DNA from: an uncultured Aquincola sp.
Lineage (GTDB): Bacteria > Pseudomonadota > Gammaproteobacteria > Burkholderiales > Burkholderiaceae
Reading direction: 5' to 3'
Assembly (NCBI GenBank): GCA_937883885.1
Contig: CAKZXL010000813.1
Location: 1-14,865, forward strand
Length of the DNA: 14,865 nucleotides
Numbering within the stretch: the stretch's first letter is position 1; each line of letters starts with the position of its first letter. The translations under genes and the position numbers were made by a program. A model generated the notes under the pieces. The model worked only from the letters and a program-made list of their open reading frames with translations. It did no database searches and was not told the origin of the DNA. Positions 8,084 to 14,355 of the stretch are shown piece after piece.

Positions 8084-11000
8084 ATGCCTTCTGTCGTCCC
8101 CGCCCAGTCCACGCCGCGCCCGCCCGAGAACGAACTGCCCGCCAGCCTGGCCCATGGCGCCTTCGGGCCGCTGCTGGTCAGCTTCTGGCGCTCGGCCTTT
8201 CCCGTCACGCTGCAAGATCTGCGGCACCGGCTGGTGGCGGTGAACGACGCCTACGTGGCCTTTGCCGGCCGCAGCCGCAGCGAGCTGCTGGGCCGCGACC
8301 CGGCCGAGCTGATGCCCGACGAAGACCGCGTGCTGCAGCAGGCCGCCACCGAGTCCGAAGCCGCCGTGCCCGGCAGCGGCCACAAGCTGCTGGAACGCCG
8401 CATCGTCGATGGCGCCGGCCATGAGCGCTGGTACCGCGCGGCCGACAGCCGCATCACCGATGCGCTGGGCCGCCCGCTGCAGCTGAGCGTGCTGCAGGAC
8501 GTGACGGCCGAGCACCATGCGCGCGAGCAGGTCGACCGCTCATTGCGCGAGCTGGAGCAGTGGTTCGCCCTCAGCCCCGTGGGCATGCTGATGTTCGACG
8601 GTCATGGCCTGCTGGTGCGCAGCAACCCCGCCTTCGAGGCGCTGGTGGGCCGTGTGCCCGTGGCCCTGCCCGATGCCGATCCCGGCCTGTGCGCGCTGCT
8701 GGGCTGGACCGAGGCCGGCCCCGACCCGGCGCTGCAGCCGCAGGCCGCGGCCATCGAGCGCTGGGGCAGCCTGGCCGACGGCCAGGGCCGGCGGCGCCAG
8801 CTGCGCGCCCGGGTGCGCGCCATCGAGCCTTCGCCCGGCCACCGCCGCTACCTGGCGGTGATCGAAGACCGCAGCGCCGAAGACGAACGCGACCTGGCGC
8901 AGCTGGAAATCGGCGCGCTGATGAACACCGCCGGCGTGGGCGTGGCCACCTTCGAGCCCTCACGCGGGTGGCTGCCGCGCACCGGCAGCAAGGCCAGCGG
9001 CAAGCCGCGCGGCGATGCGGCGCTGCAAGGCATCTCGCGCGATTTGGTGGAGCCTGGCTCGCTGCCCGACTATGAGCGGCTGCAGCGCGCCCTCAAGCGC
9101 GGCGAAGGCGCCGAGGTGCGCTATGCGGTGCGCCACCCCGAGCTGGGCCTGCGCTGGCTGCTCACGCGGGTGCAGCCGGGTCAGCTCGGGTCGGGCCGCA
9201 ACACCACCTCGGTGGTGACGCTGGACGTGACCGAGCAGCAGCAGGCCGAGCGCCGCAATGAAGAGCTGCTGCGTGAACTCACCACCATCCTCGACGGCAC
9301 CAGTGCCGGCATCGCCTACCTGCGCGGCACGGTGCTGGTGCGCTGCAACCAGCGCTTCGAGCGCATGCTGGGCCTGGCCGGTGGCCGCGCCGCGGGGCTC
9401 ACGCTGTCGGAGTTGTTCGCCGCCCATGCCGCGCTGCAGCCGCTGCTGCTGGGCATGGAAGCCGCGCTGCAGGACAGCCAGGCTTTCGAGACCGAATTCC
9501 GGCTGGTGCATCCGCTGACCCAGGTGGCGGCCTGGTATTCGCTGTCGGTGCGGCGGGCCGATGCCACCGGCGCCGATGACGGCGAGGCGGCCGAGGTGGT
9601 GGCCGTGCTCACCGACATCTCGCGCCTGAAGTCGCAGCAGGCCGAGCTGGAGACGCTGCTCAACGAGCGTGAGCTGATGTTCAGCTTGTCTGAAGTAGGC
9701 ATTGCCTGGCTGCGCGGCGACCGCATCGAGCGCGCCAATGAAGCCTTTGCGGCGCTCAGCGGCTACACCCCGCAGGAGCTGGCGGTGCTGGACCAGGCCG
9801 AGCTGTTCGAAGACCACAGCGCCTGGCTGCAGTACCGCAGCCACGACCTGCTGCAGCTGGACGAGCAAGGCCGCCACGTGGGCGAGCGGCGCCTGCGCCG
9901 CAAGGACGGCTCGCTGCTCTGGGTGCAGGCCAGCCTGCGCCTGGTCGATCCGGCCGATCCCTCGGCCGGCATGATCTGCAGCTTCGTCAACGTCGATGAG
10001 CGCCACCGCGCCCGCAAGCTGCTGGTGCGCCAGGCCGACCGCACCCGCGCCATCCTTGATTCGGTGCTGGTGGGCATCGTCACCGTGGGGCCGGCCGGCA
10101 TCGAGTGGATGAACCGCTCGGCCCGCCGCATGTTCGGCGGCGAGCTGGCCGACTTCTATGGTCAGCCCATCGCCGTGGTGGCCACCGACGACGAGCACCA
10201 CCCCTTCCGCCGCACCCATTACCTGCATGCGCTGCAGGACGGCCAGGCCGAGTCCTTCGAGTGCCTGCTGTGCGCGCGCGACGGCCGCGAATTCCTGGTG
10301 GTGGGCAACGTGGTGGCCACCGGTGCCGACGGGGCCAGCGGCCGCCAGCTCACCTTTGCGCTGCTGGACATCGAGCGCCGGCGCGAGGCCGAGCAACGCA
10401 TCGCCCGCGCCCAGTCGCGGCTGCAGCGCATCATCGAGACGGCGCCGCTGGCGATTGCGCTGCACGATGCCCGCACGCTGCGGGTGCTGCAGCTCAACCA
10501 GATGGCGGCCAGCTTCTTCGGCCGGCCGCTGGAAGCCGCGGTGGGCGAGGGCCTGCCGGCGCTGCTGGCACCCGAGGTGGCCGCGCAGGTGGGCGCCGAC
10601 ATGGCCGAGGCGCTGCAGCGCACCGAGGTCACCCGCCGCGAATACCGCCTGCCGGGTGCCGACGGCTCGCAGCGCAGCTGGGACACCCGCTACGTCACCA
10701 TCGCCGCCACACCCGACGCCGAGCCCGAGCAGCTGCTGATGGTGGCCAGCGACGTGACCGAGCAGCGCGCCGCCGAAGCCGCCCGCTTCGAGGCCGCCAT
10801 CGCCCAACGCGAGATGCTGGTCAAGGAAGTGCACCACCGCATCAAGAACAACCTGCAGGGCGTAGCGGGCCTGATGCAGCAGGTGGCGCTGCGCCGGCCC
10901 GAGGTGGCGCCGGTGATCGCCGAGGCCATCGGCCAGGTGCAGGCCATCGCCCATGTGTACGGGCTGCAGGTGGGCGCGGGCGGGCCGCTGCGCATCAAGA

Positions 11001-11419
11001 GCGTGCTGGAGTCCATCACCGGCTCGGTGCAGCGCATGTTCGGCCGCACCATCGTCTTCAGCACCCAGGGCCCGGCGCCCGAAGCCTGGGCGCTGCCCGA
11101 GGCCGAGAGCATTCCGCTGGCGCTGACCGTCAACGAGCTGCTGACCAATGCCGTCAAGCACAGCCGCGACGGCGAGGTGCGCTGCACCCTGGTGGCCACG
11201 GCCACGCAGGTGGCCATCGAGGTGGTCAACCGCGGCCAGCTGCCGTCGGGCTTCGACCTGGCGCGGGTGCCGGGCGGCGTCTCGGGCCTGGGCCTGGTGC
11301 GGGCACTGCTGCCCCGCCGCAGCGCCACGCTCACGCTGCAGCCGGGGGCCGATGCCCATGGGCTGAGCGTGGTGGCCACGGTCACGCTGGTGCCGCCGGG
11401 CGTGCAGTGGCTTGGGTGA
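8084..11419 (+). CDS. Multi-PAS sensor histidine kinase, HisKA_2 type
   Basis: The product is 1111 residues with no membrane segment or signal peptide, so it is probably a cytoplasmic sensor. I count about seven PAS-like modules (ends near residues 145, 262, 382, 515, 640, 768 and 892). Most finish with the typical D-V/I-T/S-E or D-I-E-R tail, such as VVTLDVTEQQQAERRNEEL and VASDVTEQRAAEA. The third module (about 280-385) is degenerate. The kinase core starts near 905: LVKEVHHRIKNNLQGVAGLM carries the phospho-acceptor (His918, or His917). The N box is NELLTNAVKHS (Asn1017, Asn1022) and the G2 box GLGLVRALLP. The G1-box Asp of DxGxG is Asn1049 (NRGQLP). HisKA_2 kinases often pair with ANTAR regulators, and one follows 10 nt later. 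GGAG (8061-8064) is too far from ATG 8084 (19 nt); GGG at 8073 may serve. An in-frame stop at 8051 rules out an earlier start. Confidence 0.93.
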   Translation: MPSVVPAQSTPRPPENELPASLAHGAFGPLLVSFWRSAFPVTLQDLRHRLVAVNDAYVAFAGRSRSELLGRDPAELMPDEDRVLQQAATESEAAVPGSGHKLLERRIVDGAGHERWYRAADSRITDALGRPLQLSVLQDVTAEHHAREQVDRSLRELEQWFALSPVGMLMFDGHGLLVRSNPAFEALVGRVPVALPDADPGLCALLGWTEAGPDPALQPQAAAIERWGSLADGQGRRRQLRARVRAIEPSPGHRRYLAVIEDRSAEDERDLAQLEIGALMNTAGVGVATFEPSRGWLPRTGSKASGKPRGDAALQGISRDLVEPGSLPDYERLQRALKRGEGAEVRYAVRHPELGLRWLLTRVQPGQLGSGRNTTSVVTLDVTEQQQAERRNEELLRELTTILDGTSAGIAYLRGTVLVRCNQRFERMLGLAGGRAAGLTLSELFAAHAALQPLLLGMEAALQDSQAFETEFRLVHPLTQVAAWYSLSVRRADATGADDGEAAEVVAVLTDISRLKSQQAELETLLNERELMFSLSEVGIAWLRGDRIERANEAFAALSGYTPQELAVLDQAELFEDHSAWLQYRSHDLLQLDEQGRHVGERRLRRKDGSLLWVQASLRLVDPADPSAGMICSFVNVDERHRARKLLVRQADRTRAILDSVLVGIVTVGPAGIEWMNRSARRMFGGELADFYGQPIAVVATDDEHHPFRRTHYLHALQDGQAESFECLLCARDGREFLVVGNVVATGADGASGRQLTFALLDIERRREAEQRIARAQSRLQRIIETAPLAIALHDARTLRVLQLNQMAASFFGRPLEAAVGEGLPALLAPEVAAQVGADMAEALQRTEVTRREYRLPGADGSQRSWDTRYVTIAATPDAEPEQLLMVASDVTEQRAAEAARFEAAIAQREMLVKEVHHRIKNNLQGVAGLMQQVALRRPEVAPVIAEAIGQVQAIAHVYGLQVGAGGPLRIKSVLESITGSVQRMFGRTIVFSTQGPAPEAWALPEAESIPLALTVNELLTNAVKHSRDGEVRCTLVATATQVAIEVVNRGQLPSGFDLARVPGGVSGLGLVRALLPRRSATLTLQPGADAHGLSVVATVTLVPPGVQWLG

Positions 11420-11429
11420 CAATCAACGC

Positions 11430-12059
11430 ATGGCGTCCGCTGTCAGCACCGACACTTCCAAAGGCAAGATCCTGGTCGTCGACGACGACCGGCTGGTGCT
11501 GGCCACGGTGGCCCATGGGCTGACGCAGGCGGGCTACGACGTGATAGACGCCGACAACGGCGACGACGCCATCCTGCTGGCGCGCCAGCACCGCCCTGAT
11601 CTGGCGCTGCTGGACATCCGCATGGAAGGCAAGAGCGGCTTCGACGTGGCCGCCTACCTGCGCGAGTACTGCCAGGTGCCGTTCATGTTCCTCTCGGCTT
11701 TTTCGGATGCGCAGACCGCGCAGCAGGTGGCCGAGCTGGGCGCGGTGGCCTACCTGGTCAAGCCGCTGGACATCGGGCAGATCCTGCCCACCGTGGAAAC
11801 CGCCTTCGCCCGCCTGCGTGGCGGCGCCGCCGCGGTGCCGGGCGCTGCCGCACCCACGGGCCCGGCCGATCCGCTGGCCGACGTGGTGGCCCTGGCCACC
11901 GGCGTGCTGATGCACCGCTACTCGCTCACCCGCGGCCAGGCCCTGGACCGCCTGCGCCGCCAGGCCCAGGCCGAACGCCGCCCCCCCGAACAACTCGCCC
12001 AGCGCCTGGTGGAAGCCGTGGAACTGCTCGCCGGGCCGGCGAGCGAGTTCAGCATCTAA
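11430..12059 (+). CDS. Response regulator with ANTAR RNA-binding output domain
   Basis: The product is 209 residues. The receiver (about 12-128) has KILVVDDDRLVL with the acidic pocket Asp18-20. The phospho-acceptor is Asp62 in LALLDIRMEGKSGFD, the switch region is FLSAFSD and the conserved lysine is Lys111 (YLVKPLD). After an Ala/Pro/Gly linker (132-147) comes an ANTAR domain (about 148-200) with VVALATGVLMHRYSLTRGQA and LDRLRRQAQAERRPPEQLAQ. ANTAR domains, as in AmiR, NasR and EutV, bind paired hexaloop RNA hairpins and prevent transcription termination. The upstream HisKA_2 kinase, 10 nt away, is the obvious partner, as in EutW/EutV. GGTGA (11415-11419) overlaps the kinase stop and suits ATG 11430. 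A TTG at 11412 is a less likely start. Its RNA target is not apparent here. Confidence 0.93.
   Translation: MASAVSTDTSKGKILVVDDDRLVLATVAHGLTQAGYDVIDADNGDDAILLARQHRPDLALLDIRMEGKSGFDVAAYLREYCQVPFMFLSAFSDAQTAQQVAELGAVAYLVKPLDIGQILPTVETAFARLRGGAAAVPGAAAPTGPADPLADVVALATGVLMHRYSLTRGQALDRLRRQAQAERRPPEQLAQRLVEAVELLAGPASEFSI
12026..12044. repeat. Palindrome at the convergent gene junction (possible terminator)
   Basis: GCTCGCCGG-G-CCGGCGAGC has perfect 9-bp arms around a single centre base. As RNA it can form an 8-bp GC-rich stem with a 3-nt loop. It lies in the last codons of the ANTAR gene, about 15 nt before its stop, and just downstream of the leftward kinase stop. No U-run follows on either strand, so it is not a classical intrinsic terminator. 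A 7-bp inverted repeat (GCGAGTT 12043-12049 / AACTCGC 12062-12068) overlaps it and spans both stop codons. Confidence 0.5.
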
Positions 12060-13667
12060 CTAACTCGCGAGCGTGAAGTAAAACCGCGCCCCCTGGCCGA
12101 TTTCGGATTCGGCCCACACGTCGCCGCCGTGGCGGCGGACGATGCGGCGCACCGAGGCCAGGCCGACGCCGGTGCCGGGGAAGTCGTTGGCGCTGTGCAG
12201 GCGCTGGAACACGTTGAACAGGCGGTCGGCAAAGCGCATGTCGAAGCCGGCGCCGTTGTCGCGCACCACGAAGGCTTCGCGGCCGCTTTGCAGGTCGGTG
12301 GCAAACACGATCTCGGCCTGCTCGCGCTGGCCGCTGTACTTCCAGGCGTTGCCCAGCAGGTTCTCCAGCACCAGGCGCAGCAGCGTCGGGTCGCCATGGG
12401 CCTGCAGGCCGGGCTGGATGTGCACCTCCACCTGGCGCTGCGGCTGCTGGCGGCGCAGGTCGTCGATCACGTAGCCCGCCAGCTGCGAGAGGTTCACCGG
12501 CTGGCGCGCCAGCGGCTGGCTGCTCAGCTGCGCCAGGCCCAGCAACGCGTCGATCATCGCGTTCATGCGGGCGGCAGCGCCCAGCACGCGGTCCAGGTGG
12601 TCGTTGCCCACGCGGTCCAGCAGGCGGCCGTAGTCCTCCTTCAGGATGCGGGTGAAGCCCTCGACCACCCGCACCGGCGCCCGCAGGTCGTGCGAGACGG
12701 TGTAACTGAAGGAGGCGCTGTCGGCCTCGCTGGCTTCGGGCGCGGCGCTGCCCATCGGCAGCATCCACAGCAGCCGGCCATCGGCTTCGCGGCCCAGGGG
12801 CAGCAGCTGCAGCTGCCAGTCGTCGTGCACGGTGCCTGCGCCCGGCTGCAGCGCCGCCACGGCCAGTGCCAGGTCGCGCGGCAAGGCGGACAGCAGCGTG
12901 GGCCAGGTCTCGCCGGGCGCGCCGCCGAAGCGCAGTGCCGCTTCATTGCAGCGGCGCACCGCCAGCTGGCCATCGGCCGCGGGCTGGCAGATCCAGGCCG
13001 GGCCGGGCAGGGCGGGCAGCAGGGCGTCCAGCGCGGCGCGGTCGTCGTGCAAAGCCAACAGCTCGTCCATCAGGCGGGCGGTGCCCGTGTGGCCGGCAAA
13101 GCGGCCCTCGCCATCGAAGCGGGGCAGGCCGCGCAGCCACCAGCGGCTGCCGTCGGGCCGCTCGACCGCGTCGTCCAGCGGGCTGTGGGCCTGCAGCTTG
13201 GCCTGCAGCAGGCCGGGCTGGCTGCGGCTGGCAAAGCGCTGCCACAGCGGTTCATGCGCGGTGGCCTGCCAGTCGGCGGCCGGCGCCTGGCAGGGCGGTC
13301 GCAGTTGCACCAGCCGGTGCTGCGCATCGGTCTGCCATTGCCAGGTGTCCAGGGTCTGCTGCAGCTGTTGCAGCTCGGTGCGGGCGTCGCGCAGCGCCCG
13401 TTCACCGCGGCGGCGCCCCAGCAGCCAGCCGGCGAGCCCGGCGGCGGCCAAGCCCAGGGGGCTGGCCGCCCACAGCCACCACGGGCCGTTGACGGCGCCC
13501 GATTCGGCCGACGGCTGGCCCTGGGCCAGCACGCTGGCGGGCAGCAGCAACGCCGCCAGGGCTTGCGCAGTGGCGCCCCGCATGCCGGGCGGAGCCGCAT
13601 GCGGCGGCCCTCCGCGGCCGTCGAGCGCCGCGAACGTTTCGGCGCCGTGAGGAGTGCCACCAACCAT
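12060..13667 (-). CDS. Membrane-anchored sensor histidine kinase (HisKA/HATPase)
   Basis: The product is 535 residues from ATG 13667. The N-terminus has a signal-like stretch (TAQALAALLLPASVLAQ, about 33-49), a short loop and a clear transmembrane helix (WWLWAASPLGLAAAGLAGWL, about 62-81). A basic stretch GRRRGER and a probable short coiled coil (RTELQQLQQTL) follow. The middle (about 110-310) looks like one or two diverged PAS-type sensing modules. The kinase core is canonical: YTVSHDLRAPVRVVEGF with His326, the N box ENLLGNAWKYS with Asn436 and Asn440, the G1 box DNGAGFD, an F-box-like VFQRLH and the G2 box GTGVGLASV. It most resembles phytochrome-type HisKA kinases. No receiver is attached. 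No Shine-Dalgarno fits ATG 13667 or ATG 13583; a -10-like TACAAT 7 nt before 13667 suggests leaderless translation. It converges on the ANTAR gene with no gap. Confidence 0.88.
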   Translation of the reverse strand: MVGGTPHGAETFAALDGRGGPPHAAPPGMRGATAQALAALLLPASVLAQGQPSAESGAVNGPWWLWAASPLGLAAAGLAGWLLGRRRGERALRDARTELQQLQQTLDTWQWQTDAQHRLVQLRPPCQAPAADWQATAHEPLWQRFASRSQPGLLQAKLQAHSPLDDAVERPDGSRWWLRGLPRFDGEGRFAGHTGTARLMDELLALHDDRAALDALLPALPGPAWICQPAADGQLAVRRCNEAALRFGGAPGETWPTLLSALPRDLALAVAALQPGAGTVHDDWQLQLLPLGREADGRLLWMLPMGSAAPEASEADSASFSYTVSHDLRAPVRVVEGFTRILKEDYGRLLDRVGNDHLDRVLGAAARMNAMIDALLGLAQLSSQPLARQPVNLSQLAGYVIDDLRRQQPQRQVEVHIQPGLQAHGDPTLLRLVLENLLGNAWKYSGQREQAEIVFATDLQSGREAFVVRDNGAGFDMRFADRLFNVFQRLHSANDFPGTGVGLASVRRIVRRHGGDVWAESEIGQGARFYFTLAS

Positions 13668-13674
13668 GTGAGGG

Positions 13675-13680
13675 ATTGTA
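13675..13680 (-). promoter_or_regulatory. Candidate -10 element for the leftward kinase gene
   Basis: On the minus strand the hexamer TACAAT (five of six matches to TATAAT) ends 7 nt before ATG 13667. That puts the expected transcription start at or next to the A of the ATG, which would give a leaderless mRNA and explain the missing Shine-Dalgarno. No good -35 lies 16-18 nt upstream; TTGCCA is present but only 12 nt away. Confidence 0.3.
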
Positions 13681-13696
13681 TGCACCGTGTCGTGGC

Positions 13697-13708
13697 AACA
13701 TTCCTGTT
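13697..13708. repeat. Dyad AACA-N4-TGTT in the divergent intergenic region
   Basis: AACATTCCTGTT has 4-bp inverted arms around TTCC. It lies 30 bp upstream of the leftward kinase start codon, between the two divergent genes. A similar dyad sits about 55 bp to the right. It could be half of an operator pair, but the arms are short and chance is possible. Confidence 0.25.
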
Positions 13709-13727
13709 CAGGCAAGCGCGGTTGTGC

Positions 13728-13756
13728 TTGACGCGCCTGCCTGCGAAACACAACAT
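13728..13756 (+). promoter_or_regulatory. Candidate sigma-70 promoter for the Hpt gene
   Basis: TTGACG (13728-13733, five of six to TTGACA) is followed by a 17-nt spacer and CAACAT (13751-13756, three of six to TATAAT). The predicted start near 13763 would leave a leader of about 60 nt before hpt. A GTTGTG/CACAAC inverted repeat (13721-13726 and 13749-13754) brackets the promoter. The -35 is good and the -10 is weak. Confidence 0.35.
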
Positions 13757-13763
13757 GCTGTTG
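13751..13763. repeat. Dyad CAACA-TGC-TGTTG overlapping the candidate -10
   Basis: This is a 13-base inverted repeat with perfect 5-bp arms and a 3-base centre. It covers the weak -10 and the expected start point of the Hpt gene promoter. Its core (AACA...TGTT) repeats the dyad at 13697-13708. The position fits a repressor site, but the regulator is unknown. Confidence 0.3.
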
Positions 13764-13824
13764 CAGATGCCCGGGGCTCGGGCCTTCAGTCAGTACCCGA
13801 ATCGGTCGAATCACACGTCGTCTT

Positions 13825-14271
13825 ATGTCTCAGTACAAACCGGTTGCCTTGCTGTCGTCCGCCGAACCCGGCGGCGCGGGTGCGGGTGCCGTGCCGCCGG
13901 CCGACCTGCCGGCCGAGTTGCTGGCGATGCTGGACGCGCCCTCGCTGGACCGCCTGCGGGAGCTGGACCCCAATGGCCAGATGGGTCTGCTGCCCCGGGT
14001 GCTGCGCACCTTCGACAGCTCCATGATCAAGCTGCTGCAGCAGCTGAACGACGCCCAGGGCGCCCGCGATCCGCAGGTGGTGCGCCACGTGGCGCACACG
14101 CTCAAGTCGTCGGCGGCCAGCGTGGGGGCGCTTCAGTTGTCCGCCATGTGCGCCGATATCGAGCGGCGTGTGCGTGAATCCGACACTGCTGAGTTGCCCG
14201 CCCGGCTCGAAGCCATGGTGGCGGAATGCCAGCGGTTGCGCACCGGTTTGAAGTTCATTGCCAGCGCCTAG
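13825..14271 (+). CDS. Hpt-domain phosphotransfer protein
   Basis: The product is 148 residues and soluble. After a flexible Ala/Gly/Pro-rich leader (about 10-32) comes a single Hpt four-helix domain (about 35-145). The phosphorylatable histidine is His91 in VRHVAHTLKSSAASVGA, the standard Hpt motif, followed by LSAMCADIERRVRE. Such proteins relay phosphate between receiver domains. Neither kinase here has an attached receiver, so the partner receivers may be the response regulator 68-86 nt downstream or proteins encoded elsewhere. No clear Shine-Dalgarno precedes ATG 13825, and a CGAATC direct repeat with a 9-bp period lies at 13798-13812. The start fits the family, whose leaders vary. The domain call is firm and the pathway unknown. 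Confidence 0.9.
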   Translation: MSQYKPVALLSSAEPGGAGAGAVPPADLPAELLAMLDAPSLDRLRELDPNGQMGLLPRVLRTFDSSMIKLLQQLNDAQGARDPQVVRHVAHTLKSSAASVGALQLSAMCADIERRVRESDTAELPARLEAMVAECQRLRTGLKFIASA

Positions 14272-14355
14272 ATGACATTGCGCCTTACCGTCCTCGTTGC
14301 AGGTTTGTGTGGCCCGGCCCTGGCGGCTCCCAGATGCCATGCGTGCCGTGCCTGA
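14272..14355 (+). CDS. Small signal-peptide-like ORF (27 aa), uncertain
   Basis: The ATG follows the hpt stop directly (TAGATG) and the ORF stops at TGA 14353-14355, one base before an ATG (14357) that can start the next gene. The peptide begins MTLRLTVLVAGLCGPALA, which looks like a Sec signal peptide with an ALA cleavage site. It would leave a nine-residue tail with a CxxC (CHAC). There is no Shine-Dalgarno, so it would rely on termination-reinitiation from hpt. It could be a coupling leader peptide, a tiny exported peptide or chance. I do not recognise it as a known family. Confidence 0.25.
   Translation: MTLRLTVLVAGLCGPALAAPRCHACRA

Noticed and set aside
5402..8518. Very long leftward open frame (about 1038 codons) opposite flgL and the HDOD gene
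   Set aside because: It is rich in His, Arg, Gly and Ala with no recognisable domain, and it lies opposite clearly real genes. High GC removes stop codons from the antisense frame.
8960..11422. Leftward open frame of about 820 codons opposite the multi-PAS kinase
   Set aside because: It has the same low-complexity composition and no family motifs. The forward frame encodes PAS, HisKA_2 and ATPase motifs throughout.
11412..11429. TTG start for the ANTAR regulator inside the kinase gene
   Set aside because: The extra six residues have no support. ATG 11430 is preceded by GGTGA at a usable distance.
13777..13824. Attachment site or mobile-element border near the CGAATC direct repeat
   Set aside because: The repeat is only 6 bp, with no transposase, integrase or tRNA nearby and no composition change.
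12129..14177. Rightward open frame of about 682 codons opposite the membrane kinase
   Set aside because: Composition is biased to Gln, His, Arg and Ala, and it runs out of frame through the intergenic region and the hpt gene. The leftward frame has the complete kinase core.
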